From contig BEXV01000604.1 in assembly GCA_003118195.1 (NCBI GenBank), positions 131,460 through 195,459 on the forward strand: 64,000 nt of DNA. Direction: 5' to 3'. The position numbers and the translations under genes are program-made. Under the pieces are notes generated by a model. The model saw only the letters and a list, made by a program, of their open reading frames with translations, was not told the origin of the DNA and ran no database searches. The DNA is from Hemicentrotus pulcherrimus. Taxonomy: Eukaryota > Echinodermata > Echinoidea > Camarodonta > Strongylocentrotidae. This document shows, piece after piece, positions 1 through 12,399 of this stretch; position 1 is the stretch's first letter; each line of letters begins with the position of its first letter.

Positions 1-235
1 TTTGGTAATAACATACATGAAAAGAGTTGTAAAGGGTACATGAGCATTTGTCTACATCAATAACCCACTTCTTGTGATGGTCAAGATTAAACTGATTGAA
101 TCTTTGCGCAGCATAAAACGTATGACCATTTGGTACAATTGTCTGAAAATCAAGCCTATTACTTTTGGGCTCTAGTAGCCCTAAAGTCGATTTGACAAGT
201 ATAATCATTATTTTTCCATTTGAAGACTTTTTCAA
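1..235 (-). pseudogene. Possible SWIM-type zinc-finger fragment
   Basis: Read on the minus strand, one frame stays open for about 75 codons and includes the pieces NGHTFYAAQRFNQFNL and WVIDVDKCSCTLY, followed by a Cys eight residues later. This resembles the CxC...C part of a SWIM zinc finger as found in MULE-type transposases and MUSTN-like proteins; the final His appears replaced by Tyr. The piece runs off the left edge, so neither a start nor catalytic residues are visible. It may be a transposon remnant. Weak call. Confidence 0.25.
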
Positions 236-3200
236 GCCCCACCTTTTTGGGGGAAGTTCTAAATTATTATTATCTTTCAAATGCAGTTGGAATTGAACTT
301 TTTCATTTTTTTGGCCTGCAAATGGGAGATAGTACCTTTAAACCACTCAAGTACAACACCTCTCCTCTCTAAGATTACCAAAGTCAATGTATGTTTGTCA
401 GATCTTTGCTGGATATGTAGAGAAGTCACTCTGCTTGATAACCTCCATTGGATTACACATTAGTGCTGTACTAAAAGTAGAAAGGAGGGCTGACAATGAG
501 TAAAAAATTATCTCTTCGATGAACAGAATCACTGAAGACAAATTTAGGGATTCTTAATCCATAATAATATGTACAGTTGTACACAAGTATGAATTATATA
601 AAATTTTACTTCACATTGCAGTAAACTAATGATGGATATGCCAATTAGTTTTCATAGCACAAGGATTTTAATGAATACAAAATGAAGAGTTTGGTAAATG
701 TTTGGCTCATGGTGCTACCAACCTTACTACAAGAATTTCAAGCTTGTGTGTGCTCCAGTGGACATTATCAAGTAGAGTGACTTTTACACATACCCAGCAA
801 AAATGTGAAAAATAAATCACCTTTAGGAAATCTAGAGGAGTTGATGAAAGCTTGCCAGTCAAATAAATACTAGCACTGGTAGAAACCTGAAGCTGTCACG
901 TATATTACCACCCAAGCAATTGGAAGGTTTCATTTTACGAATGAAGATATTCTTAATTATCTCCATCTTTCTTTCTGTGTCATCTTTTACACGGCAGTAT
1001 TCCAAGTCCATCACTGGCGGGACGTCTGTTGACATGGAGCTTCCGATTGTCAATGGTTGGTCTTCTTGCTTGGGGATGCTACCGTTTCACAAAGTGGACT
1101 AACATCTCACTGTGGTAACGCAGACATCAATCTAGCCATACTTCCTCCATATCAAATCCAGCTTGATCCTGAAATGCAATAATTGTGGTTATCTTAATCG
1201 ATCTTGTTCACATTTTTTTAATAGTAGAAACATATTCTTGACCTTTTAAATGATAAAAGTAGGGTGATTGTTTTAATCTGCCTTTTAATGTGAGTTTTAA
1301 AGTGGTTCAATTCAAATGAACATCAGTTTTGCTGAAAACAATGGGAGCAGTTTAGAGGGATGATGTAGTAGATACCTGGCGTCTAAGACCAAGATCTATT
1401 TAGGTTACTTCCATTTAGCATTAAATGTCTGTCTCTAGGCAGAGTAGTTTGGACTACATCACTGGTATAAAGCCTGATTGTGATGTGCGAAATGTCAATT
1501 CGGAGGTGTTATCTCTGCAAAGCTCCTTAGCGAAATGTAATAGCACAAAAAGACGCCCACGGAAAGCTTAAGACATATTATTCAGTGATGTTTGTTTTTT
1601 ACATATTTAAATGAAATATAGCTAACATTAAGTCTCATTAAGGTAACTCCAACCTACATTGTATCAGGAAGTTTTGTAAATGGGAAAATTAAATTCTGTT
1701 TCTTTTTCATTTAATATACTGACAATAGTCATTTACTTTTTGTTTTTCATCATATTTATATACTCTAATTCATTTTATGATTGTTTCTTCCATTTGATTT
1801 TCACCTACTATATTATTGTCTGAAATTTATGTGTGTATGATATTCAAACATTGTTTCAAGTGTTAAGTTATGTTTTTATTCAAAGTGGATAGTAATTCAA
1901 CCTAACTACTTCTTATTACCCCTGTCTCTCTTTTTTCTGAAAATTATAATTTTGAACAGAATGTGAATTTGTCTTTTCAAATTGTGCAATTGGTTTGATA
2001 TTTACTTTACTGTCTTCTTCTTAATATATACCTTGTTTAAGTTTGAATACTCTCCTTTACACAATAGAAATGTGTTTTCTCACAAGCACTGTTCTTTCCT
2101 TCCCAAAAGAATCAACTCTTGTTCCTGTATTGGTGGTTGAGCATTTTAGTATTAGTACTGATTGTAGAATTGATTATATGAAGACAGATTTAGAAAGAAT
2201 GTGTACAGAACTTCATGGTCTAGAGAGGTATGTATCAGCTGGTCGTAGCTTCAATTCACAGCTAGCTGCAGCTGGTATGCAATTGGATAGAGTACTACAC
2301 TATTCTACATTAACCTCTCTTTACCCAGGAATTAAATAAGGAATTTAATGGATCCAGTACTAGCAGCCAATCTCAATGAATTGTGGTTGCCAGGTTATGG
2401 GGATAAGACTAGAGAATGAAAGCTGAGCATATATGATGCATTGTGCATTGCATGCCTCGGATGAGTTATCAGATTTGAAATTTTGTATGTTTGGACCAAC
2501 CTCTTTGCCAGAACAAGGTGCTCTATATGGATAGTAGATCTACAAACTGTATTGGACCGATAATCAGGAAAAGCTGTTTTCATTATAAAGTTGAAAACCT
2601 TATCGTCTGACTAGGGAAGATATTGGTGATGTGCCATAGCACTGATGGAATGGTTTTATGAAAGGCTGATAAAATGAAAGGACTCAAACCATCTTTGGCT
2701 CTTAAATAACTTTAGACCCGATTTCAACTGCGACAATGATCACTGAATATTTTAGGATCATATGCTTCCAATATGTTCATTTGAACCAAATTCATGACCC
2801 CATACCAAAACTTTGTAATACCTTTAAAGCCTTTCTGCACTAGTTTGGCCAGGAGGAATTAGACCTCCCTGCATGGTCACTGATGGGTGGTTATCTCATC
2901 AAATGAGTTCTCAATTAACATAACATAAGAAAAAGAGGACCATGGGGGACCAACAGGTACCGCTTAGGCATTGTTTGCTATGTAGAGGGCGCAAGTACCT
3001 ACAAGTAGTGCAGTCCTGCTTGGAATTCTCATAATGAACCTGCCGCAAGTTTTGTGTTACTGTATTATGTAATCAAATGTAATTCCTGTTTATTTATTTA
3101 TACATGAATAGCCACACTGTAACTTTGACTGTGCTGTTAAAGTAATTCACAGTGTAAAAGTTTGAAAAGATCAAAGTAGAGTACCTTGATAAGTTGATAT

Positions 3201-3999
3201 TCTGATTTTGTTAATACAACCTTGTAGGGTAGAACGACCCCTAGGGTATTTGTTCTGAAATGCCCGCATTTGCAAAGAAATCACATGTTTATAATGTTGA
3301 ATTTGAAGATTTTTTTGTTGTTGTGGACATTGATGAACTTGTCATTTACGAATTGTGAATATCTCATGCACAAAATCAGAGGTATGCTTCTATTCCTGTT
3401 AACTTATTTCAAAATATTTATGTCAAAAAAGGAAATCGAGATATAAATGAGAAAAAAAAATTTCCATCAAGATTGATGACCCCGACATATACATAAACCT
3501 TGACATGATGAACCCTGACATTTATTAATACTTTCCAAGCTGATTAAAGGAAGACTTTTTTTCAAATATGTCTTAAGACACCCTAGCTTTATGAAGAAGA
3601 ATGCTCAGTTGTTCACCATATCATTGACCCTGGCCGTGTCTCTGTGTAACCCTTTGGGGTCTAGGGGGTTATGCGTCACAGATATTCAAAAACTTTTCAA
3701 AATTTAAAAACACATGTCATAATTCAATGTGTATGAACTGTAAGTATGTAGATTACAAAGATTTTAATTCAAACCTTCATTTTCTTTAGGTAATTTTGTG
3801 AGTTTAATCAGTTGCCCGTTGACAACTTTCCTTTCATTCAAATGCATTCAGAACATGTTTTGAATTTTTCAACCTAATCGTCGGCAACAGCAGAATAAAA
3901 GGGACGGCATTTCTTTTTGATGTAGATACAAATGAAAAATAGATATATATTTATGTCATTAGTTCCAGTGGATGGTTGTGAAGCTGGATTTTCAATATT
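236..3999. other. Unassigned region with decayed coding-like pieces
   Basis: No exon with convincing splice borders was found here. A 98-codon plus-strand frame at 2043-2339 contains coding-looking text (LERMCTELHGLERYVSAGRS) but matches no family I know and has no neighbours in frame. A minus-strand frame at 859-1053 is similar in character. Both could be remnants of an old mobile element or processed gene. The rest is AT-rich and featureless. Confidence 0.3.
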
Positions 4000-6230
4000 T
4001 ACAATTTGAGACATAAAGGAGAGAGAGATGAATCACAAATTAACTTAGCAAGTTGGCTTTGCATTAAACTGTTGCCTTTTACACATTGACTTTATCCTCT
4101 CCCTGGTATGGAATTTGGAGAAATAAATCTTTTATTCAGCCATGAAAAAGATATGAATGAGTATTTCTTGCAGTTGATGTACTTTGAATATGTATACTGC
4201 CCCCTCTCTCTCCTTCTCCTTCTCCCTCTCTCACCCCCGCTATTCTCCCTCTCCGCCCCTTCTCTCCAATGCAGCGATGACACGACACAAAGAACGATCA
4301 GCCCTTCTCCCTCACCTCCCTGCTCCTCCTATCTATAATGTTTTTATGTAGGGGCCCTCATAGTATTCTACTTTATCCGCCGCAGATGTATGACTCACCG
4401 ATTAGTCTAGCATTGCTCAATTCAGAAAGAAAAAATAGCATCAAATCATTTCCCTTGCAAATCAAAAGTGTACTGTTCCGAGTTCTTTGTACTTTCAGAC
4501 TAAAACGCCGGATAATTAAGCGATACAAGTTAAAATTTTGTTATAATACATCCACTTACAAAAGTTTAACTTTAACCACATCAAATATAGATAGGTAAGC
4601 CAATAATTGTTATTCTAATTGTGTCCACTTGGCAAAACGAATGTGTTCGATTTATGCTANCTCTCTCTCTCTCTCTGTCCCTCCCTAACTCTCTCTCTCA
4701 TGGCATTACTCTGTATATCTTTCACCTTTCTTTCTTTTCTTCTTCCCCCTCTCTGTCTGTCCCTAACTCCCATTTAATATACACAGACATTAAATATATG
4801 AAGCAAATAACAGAATTGTAAAGGTTAAAGTTTTTTTTCATGTATAACAAGACAGAGGGATGATGAAAGTCATTAACAACATTCTGAAACATTCAAGACT
4901 CGAAAAAATTTGTTAATATCTTCGTCGAAACCTTTTACAAAATTGATCAAATTACACACACAAAATAGAATTAATGAACTTGTAGCAACCGTTAATTTTG
5001 ATTCACTTGGGCATATAATATAATTAGGTAGCAATGTAGAAAAAATTGTTGAGTTTTGCAACTTGCTGTGTCATTGTATTTGTCTGGGTAGGGAAATGAT
5101 TAAATTAATTTGAATTAGAGATCAGCATATCCTACCTAGATCATGATTGCAAGAACTTCACGAGAAATGAATTCAGGGGCAATATGAACCCTATTATACA
5201 ATGTATATCCTATATTATACAAATCATATTCGGATTACGTAACATGCCAGTGTCGTGTGTGCACATTTCCAATGGTGATGGATTAAGGCTATTGAAAATT
5301 AACTTGAGTTTTAGTGCTAGGTACGATGAGATAAAGTCAGAAAAGAAAACAAATGTAATGACGAAATTAACCCAAGGTAAATCCATTCAATTCGGAGTTG
5401 GAATAATGATATGTCGTATATACACTCCAAAAATATAAAGTATGAATGAAAATAGTTTTGTTCACGAACATCAAGACATTCCCTATTTTAAGCCTACTAT
5501 AAAGTGGGTAAAATAACGTGCAGTTGTAATAGTGAAACCGATTCACAAATATTGTGACGCCATTTAGCAAATTGAGGCAGTATAAAGATATATTTGATCA
5601 GAAAGTAAAGTGATTCATCGAAAAGATAGACACTATTTACAATTCAAACGACTTCAACGGAGTGGAATGTCCGACCCGGGAACAAGGGAGAGGGGGGGGG
5701 GAATAACCGTCCCACTCTTGGTTTTACTTAAATCCGAACGGATAGTTGTGCATCCTACGAACCTTTATAAATGTATACCCAACTGAATTAGGTTACTATT
5801 GTCCTCAATAAACAAGATTATGCTTAAATTTAATGAAAATTAGGCAAAACAATCCTTAGTGTGGCATATAACAAGAGGAAAAACGCCAGTTCGGAGCAGC
5901 TATGGTTCCAACTTTTACCAAAATAAATTTAACGGTGAACCCCCAACCAATCTTGTCCTGCTATAATGAGAATGTTAAAAGGTACAGTGATTGTCCTCAT
6001 TCAACAACTTTGCTTTGGTGAAAAAATACAATCTACATTGGCTCAGAATGAGTGTCGTAACCGAACATTATTAAGTTATAAACTTCTCGTATATTGTGTG
6101 TACCTGTATACTTTAGTATACCATTACCATTGATTGAAGTAAAATTGAACGCTGAAGCAATTTCTTTATTCAAACATCTAAATTAATTGAAATGCCAATA
6201 CATTTGATTATGTTTGAAACCAATCATTAT
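4000..6230. other. Intergenic sequence with pyrimidine microsatellites
   Basis: Contains CT-rich tracts at about 4199-4265 and 4661-4760 (with a single N at 4660), a G run at 5693-5701, and otherwise AT-rich sequence. I see no supported gene. Confidence 0.5.
6165..6170 (-). terminator. Candidate poly(A) signal, SRCR gene
   Basis: AATAAA on the minus strand about 90 nt after the stop codon at 6258. A second AATAAA at 6236-6241 lies only 17 nt after the stop; either could be used. Confidence 0.4.
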
Positions 6231-6257
6231 ACAAATTTATTAACTTCGTATTCGTTC

Positions 6258-6531
6258 TTAGAGCGTCCTTATCTTCATTTCAGCTTCGGTTACATAATAT
6301 TCATCTCCATCCGCGGATATCCACCTGGAAAGCAATCCGGGACAGGGCAGTAGTCCCATACTGCAGCCGTTCAACGTGTATTGATATTGGGTACAGTCAT
6401 GTTCAAGTGCCACGAACCACCAGCCATGTCGGCTATTATATAAAGTGAAGGGCTGACCGGATTGTGGACATTCTGACGCATTTATGGCATCGCCCGCAGT
6501 TCCAATGAAAGATGTAAAGTTTCCCCGATAG
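6258..6531 (-). CDS. Fibrinogen-like domain, C-terminal exon
   Basis: Acceptor ends at 6532; the first base completes the Gly codon left by the preceding exon. Visible family features are FIGTAGDAINAS, HGWWF, a Cys before TQYQY, LNGC and the terminal TEAEMKIRTL before TAA at 6260-6258, matching the end of fibrinogen-related domains. The DxD-rich calcium loop expected between GDA and GWW is missing. Confidence 0.88.
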
Positions 6532-9500
6532 CTTCAGAAAACAAAATGATATATAATTACATCGGTAAATAAAATGAATGAATGAATACATGTTTGTTTG
6601 ATCTCACTCTTATTTTTATTCTTATATGTGCATGATTTATTGAATAAAGAACAGATGTATAAGTTGTGTGATTATTATAAGTTTTGGTAAATAATTTTTT
6701 AGTCAGACTATTAAGCGCCTAATAAATATTGTGTAGTATTATTATTATTATTATAAACTCAGTTATGGATTAAATAAATGAGTAAATGAATGAATAAATA
6801 AATAATACATTAATAAATAATAATTTAATTAATTTAATAATAGTCCAATCGAAATTTGGCGACAATGATTATACAGCAAGATTATTTTCAGAATGAACAG
6901 AAAACGAGTACAGAGTCATACCAAAGTTCAGGAAAATGTCAACATTTTTGAGAAAAACTATAGGTATATAAGTCTGGAAACGCTATATCTACTTTTTTAA
7001 AGATGAATTAAAACTTACCCTTGGCTAGCATTCGCTAAAAAGAAGTCATACGAAGCAAACACAGTTAGGTTGTCTCTTGAATTGTATACCTTGGCCAAAG
7101 TCATGTCCATCCTCAGTCGAACAGGAAAGGGTCCCAAGTCAAGGATTCGATCCAATCCTATCCAGTGGTTCATGAAAGGGATGCCAAAACCAATAGCATA
7201 TTCCATTATATTCCCAGGCTGATAATGGAAGAATCCATGTTTCTTATAGTTGTGCTGTAAAAAGATTTAATTGAAAAATAAAAAAAACCGCGAAGAAAGA
7301 AAGAAAAGAAAAAAAAAAATCGTTATTCTTACCCCATTGTCTCGATAAAGATACAGTATACTTTTGGAGGCTCCATGTACAGTACATCAAGCCCAAAACT
7401 TGTGAGGGGAAATGATCACCACATGCCTCGAAGTCATTTCGCAAGTACTTCGTCTTTTTAAATGGGAAAATCTTGATTTATTCAAAGGGAATAGTCAATC
7501 TCCAGGTTTATCGCAATGGACTTAGGCCTATTCACATGATTGAATGTAAACTCGAAACTGACTAAGGATTCCAACTGCTAAATAACAATTTCAAAAATAT
7601 GTCAAGATATTGAATTTTAGAGATAATAGTATTATACATTAGGCAAGTTAAATGCTGTTTTGTAATTGTAGAACTTTCTGGTTTAGAATTTTCCAGGTAT
7701 CTAACTACATGTTGATTTTTCCATCATGCCGTTGAAATTGAGTTGAGGACTTTCAAACCTATTGTTATAACGACCTTTCAGATAAATAGACTAAACAAAG
7801 AAACAAGTAAACTGAAGCAGTAATTTTAATCATATTTTATGACACTTTAAGATGTTGAATTAAAAGTTGTATCAAATATCATCTCTCATTAAGCCACATT
7901 AGCTTTAAATATTGATTGATCAAAACGGGGTGGGAGGAAAATCAGTCAAAACCATGATAATACTTTTATTTACTAAAATACACCATAAAATCAACTCGAC
8001 AGATACTTTCTGAAAATGATATGTAATACGTTTAAAATTATTTGAAGATTCCTTTTTTTATATTTCTAAGTAATATGAGTATTTTGCTTTTCACAATAAG
8101 TAAAGTCATGCGTATTGCCAATATTTGTTCCTTTCGTGTTTATGTCTGTTTGTTGTTTGTTTGCCTCGGGGGATCGGGAGAGACGATGGATGGGGTTTAA
8201 AAAAAAACTGTACAATTCCAGTTTTCATTAAACAGATACCTGAATGACCGTCCACCCTCCTCCGTCGGTTTCCATGTCACACTTGACTAAAAACGTCTCA
8301 CTGTCACCCGGTTTGATATTGTAGATGCCTGTTTCATTGTAACCGGCGTCATAAAGCACTTTGCACGATGTCGCCCAATTGCAGTAAGCTCCTGTAAAAC
8401 CGGCGCGGCAGGAGCATTTGAACTCGTTGGATGGGTACGACAAGCAGGAGCCTCCATAATAGCAGGGACTCGAGGCACATACATCTTCACCTGGATATGG
8501 GATAATTATGAAGAGGAAGGGAGCTAAGTTTAGAAGGCATCACTTATTATATCTCAGTCAGGACGCCAAACAAAATACACACTGTATTATAATTGCCTCG
8601 AATGGCTAGGAAACGGTTTGGATTCGATTAAGTGATGCGACCAAGGTATTAGTCGAGTAGGGATGGACATAATTACTTTGATGTGGAACGATTCCACTCG
8701 ATGCCATTAAATCGACTTTCTATAACAACAAAGGAACGGACAAAAACGATGTAAGAATTATTTTTATCACCATTTCTTTATATTAACCAAAACTTGAGGT
8801 TGAATTTCGAATAAAAATAAAAATAAAAATAAAAATAAAAATAAAAATAAAAATACATGTAGATCACGCGTGATGTAGATAGATAGATAAGAATGGTAGA
8901 AATAATGTACACATAGTCAAAGAAACTGTGGCGTCCGGTACCCAAATGTATGAAGTACACTTTGCTACAATAAAAAGTAAATTATTACACATTATTAGAT
9001 GATTTTAAAAAAAATTACCGTGAATTTTCTATTCTAGGAAGAATGGCGAAGAAATTTTATATCAAAGAAATTGGAACCCTTGAAATCGAGATGTAAATTG
9101 TTCCAAACTAAATTATTTATTATGTTTATTCATGTTTAGACTATTTATTTGCTTACCACAGACTAGGCCTACGCTTGGAGTGCTTTGTTCGAACGAATTG
9201 GCCGAAAACATCTGACATTCACTGATATCATTTTCATCTCCATCGCATTCCAGGTGTATCATAAGCAATGGCGGTGAAGCTTCTGACGCTTGGGTATTCA
9301 GTTGAACTTCCTTGTTGATGGCAACAATGTTGGGAAACCCGAGAGAGCGACAGACTACGGAGGCACTGTAGATGTCCCAGTATCTTCCGCTAACTGGTCG
9401 CCAAACACCTTGGTAGAAGATCTCCACGCGGCCTTCTCGCAAAGAGGGTCCAACAGTAAGACGTATCAGTTCGGCTGTTTCGTCAGTACTAGATGCACCA

Positions 9501-12023
9501 GTATCTTGTTTGATTTAAGAAGAAGACAAAAAGATTCAGAAAAAATATGAAGGTAGATTTTGTTTTACAGCTTTAAAGGGACTTTGTAGCATTGTCAAGA
9601 TGAGAGATAGTGGTGCTAAGATAGTGACTTCAATGCTAGATGTACAATTAAAGATAATCTGAAAATTTGAGTGAAAACGGACCATTATTCATTGTACGAA
9701 TTGAAAAAAAACTGATCTGATCGATTTCATAATTCTCCCAACTATATTATTACCAGTTTATCACATTTTAAGTGATTGCAAATCTTACAAAGAAATAAAA
9801 TGGCTCTTCATTCCATTCTAGACATTCAAGTGTTGACAGATTTTTTATAGCGTGTTTTATGTCTTTTTTCCGTGGAAAAACGGTTGGGAAAATTCAAAAA
9901 CGGTTGGGAGAATTTACTGTTAATTACTGTTAGAGGATGCCTCACATCGACGCCTTGAATGAAAACCATAGATATCTTAATGGTTTGAGAATTTTTTCAT
10001 AATTTTTTGCATGTCAGAGGGTTAGTACAGTAAAAGGAATATAGTAAGTAACATTTTATACAAAAATTAAGCAATTTTTGTCATCAACCTTCAACAATGT
10101 TACCAAGTCATAATCGTTAGTGATCCTTCGTTTTAAAGTCTGTAAACCCAGCAATGTTACAGGAATATCTTTTTCTGGGGTTCATGTTTGTAATGTTCAA
10201 AATAATGAAGCAATACATCATCATTATTCTGTGATAATATATATATCCCAAAATTATGGATACCTAAATGAGCCGTCAAAAATTGAAAAGCTGCGGTTGT
10301 TTTCACAATTTCGACTTTTATTTTGTTGGTATGTGTGTCAGACCCTAATGTGCATCGATGTTTGAACCATGGATAGGACTTCTGCGGATCTATGGAAACC
10401 AAATGTAAAAAATAAAACAACTTAATACAAAAATACAATATTTCTTCAAACTTTTTCAGGGATCATCGTCGGAGCATTTGAATAGAACCTGGCTGTAATC
10501 CCCGTAATGTGATTTGGTCAAGACAAAATCATCACAGATGATAAAATAAACTCACAAAATAGGGTTTTCTCGTATATTTTGTCACAAATGCTCAGTCTCA
10601 CGTCTTTTTCGAAATAAGTTTTCAATTCAATTCTTTTCAAACTAATCCTTTTGCATTATTAGTGCTTATAACTGCCCAACGGGTAATTGTACATTCACTC
10701 TTTTAATCGTTTTTTTTTTTAATTCATTTGTAGGTGTAGCCTTACTTACCACTAGTAACACAGGCATAACCCGTCTTGGTTTCTCTACACCGCTCGTGCT
10801 GTTGACATGGAGACGAAATACAACCTCGCGAAGAGAAGCACAATAAAAAGCACGAAGGTGGTATTCGTTATATGGCCTTCCTAATTTAGTAGATACGTGT
10901 CTTTCATCTCTTATAATAACAGTATTAGGGGTTGATGAATATAAGGGGCGGATCCAGGAATGTCAGAACAGGGGTGGGAGCAACTTTGACATTCAAATTG
11001 ACTAAAGAAATATGGGACTGCTTAAAGACTCGTAGCTGATAATGTTGGCTAGGTGCTTGTTTTTCGGGTCAATAGTTCAGGAGTAGCCTATTGATGCCCG
11101 AGTCAAACGTGCTAGTCTTGCTGTTTTGATGTCAAACTCGAAAAACAGTTTGGATGGGGGGGGGGGGCATATCTTCTACCAATGAGTTAACACCAATTTA
11201 CCATAAATTTACAAAAAAATAATTTAATTAGGTTTCTCTAAAGGATAATAAAAATCCGGTTTTTTCATATAGCGCTCAATACACCGATCCAACGATGTGC
11301 CTAAGCGCTTTACAGATATATTATTACCCTGGTCATCGGATTCAGGCTTTCCCGCACACAATGTGTGCACATTTTCCACTCCCTGGGGAGCATTCCAGCC
11401 AGTAGCCATTTTACAGGCGCACACTTGCTCGTCCAACCACATGAACGTTCGCATCCTACCAGGTACCCATTTAACACATAGGTGGAGAGTAGCAAGTGCA
11501 AGTAAATATCTTGCCAAAGAATCAAAGTTGAATGTGGGGTATCATTACACAATCGAGTCAATATTCTTTTGATCAACATTGTCTCGCACAAGAAATAAGG
11601 GTAATATTGTAGGTGTGTGTGGGTTTGCGTGCGCTCGTGTTTGATTTCACAGCCCTCATGTCAAAACGTTTGTAGCTAAATGGACTCCTATTGGTATTAA
11701 TGTTGTTGTTGTTGTTGTTGTTGTTTTGGTTTATAGGCGTTTGTCATTCAGAAGTGAATATTTACGCCTTGCTCTGTGATACAAGAGCTTACATATCCTA
11801 TATCTCTGTGGAGAGGGTATTTGCACTGACTTTAGGTGACACAGTTCTCGAAATGAATCATCTCACCAAAAACTTTCGCTAATGACTTATGTATTATACT
11901 TACTTGGCTGTGTACACACTCGCTTCTTAGCAAACCCGTAGCCGGGAAATGCGCGGGTCAGGGCGTCTTCATATTTAGGTATCAGAGAAGAGTTTTCATC
12001 ACACGAATCAATGCGCGCAGATT
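6258..12023 (-). CDS. SRCR-EGF-fibrinogen-like secreted protein (3' six exons, 5' end not resolved)
   Basis: Gene-level entry; the CDS is join of 12023-11904, 10824-10750, 9504-9157, 8490-8240, 7254-7019 and 6531-6258 on the minus strand. All junctions have AG/GT borders and matching phase (phase 1 at the first four, phase 0 then phase 2 at the last two). Order of parts: a Cys-containing segment of unknown type, a short EGF-like piece, an SRCR domain, an EGF domain, and a C-terminal fibrinogen-like domain ending at a TAA stop. SRCR plus EGF plus fibrinogen combinations occur in deuterostome secreted recognition proteins, so a role in binding extracellular or microbial ligands is reasonable but inferred. 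The fibrinogen domain lacks the usual Asp-rich calcium site and the SRCR domain lacks one disulphide pair. The start codon and signal peptide were not found; they should lie above 12 kb. Confidence 0.82.
7019..7254 (-). CDS. Fibrinogen-like domain, middle exon
   Basis: Phase 0 start after a TTTTTACAG acceptor, GTAAGT donor at 7018. Encodes the central fibrinogen-like core, with YAIGFG, HWIGLDRIL, LRMDM and YDFFLANASQG corresponding to the family's W-x-G-L-D/E and L-R-V/M-D segments. Confidence 0.9.
8240..8490 (-). CDS. EGF domain plus start of fibrinogen-like domain
   Basis: Starts phase 1 after a CCATATCCAG acceptor and ends phase 0 at GTATCT. The first ~36 codons are a canonical EGF domain (CASSPCYYGGSC, then CSCRAGFTGAYC). 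The second part is the fibrinogen-like entry segment with SCKVLYDAGYNETGIY, FLVKCDMETDGGGWTVIQ, including the conserved C-D-M-x-x-x-G-G-G-W-T motif. Confidence 0.92.
8811..8855. repeat. (ATAAAA)n microsatellite
   Basis: About seven copies of a 6-base unit, inside the intron between the SRCR and EGF exons. Confidence 0.9.
9157..9504 (-). CDS. SRCR domain exon
   Basis: Single phase 1-1 exon for one scavenger receptor cysteine-rich domain: ELIRLTVGPSLREGRVEI, GVWRPVSGRYW, ASVVCRSLGFP, HLECDGDENDISEC and GLVCG. Conserved cysteines 3, 5, 6 and 8 are present. The first (normally in VCDD, here VSGR) and the one normally in the nCxH segment (here FEQS) are absent, which would remove the C2-C7 disulphide. 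Donor GTAAGC at 9156. Confidence 0.92.
9540..10740. other. Intron of the SRCR gene
   Basis: AT-rich intronic sequence between the short EGF-like exon and the SRCR exon. Includes a two-copy ~20 bp repeat around AAAACGGTTGGGA at 9878-9920. No exon signal seen. Confidence 0.4.
10750..10824 (-). CDS. Short EGF-like exon
   Basis: A 75-base phase 1-1 exon with acceptor ...TTCGCGAG and donor GTAAGT. Encodes CISSPCQQHERCRETKTGYAC, the first part of an EGF-like module; the last Cys pair expected of a full EGF domain is not encoded here, so the module is half-length. Confidence 0.7.
11224..11575 (-). mobile_element. SINE body, head decayed
   Basis: Contains phrases also seen in the better-preserved element at 46040-46245 (a GTACCCATTTAACAC-type block, GGTGGAGAGT.GCAAGTG, ATCTTGCCAAAGAA), in the same orientation. 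The tRNA-like head expected near 11575 is too degraded to call. Lies in an intron of the SRCR gene. Confidence 0.5.
11904..12023 (-). CDS. Cys-containing exon upstream of EGF piece
   Basis: Open frame between an AG at 12025-12024 and a GTAAGT donor at 11903, phase 1-1, so it joins in frame to the 10824 exon. Contains SCDENSSLIPKYEDALTRAF and GYGFAKKRVCTQP. I do not recognise the domain. The acceptor has a weak pyrimidine tract, so the 5' border is the least certain part. Confidence 0.55.
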
Positions 12024-12399
12024 CTCGAATTTATAAGCCAAATGCAACATGGTGATCTGCCAAGTATATTGTAAGAATTAGAAAAAATCATTTCATAAAA
12101 TCGATGGATTGATTTTTGATTGATAATCGAATTGCGCTGTTGACATAGGAAGAGATTTTTGTTCCTATTTTGAATATATTTGTCTACGATTTGCCTGCTA
12201 ATTCTTTGATTGTTATGACAGATAGGGGAAGTCCGATTCAACAATAAATTGCATTCAATAGAAGCAGAAAAATTATACAAATCGATCAATAAGGCAGTTA
12301 TGAAATTTTAATGACTTGAAAAATAATGAAAAACTATGAAACCACTAGACAAATTGGCAACATCTCAAAAGTTTGTGACGTCAATCCTCACAACTCACC

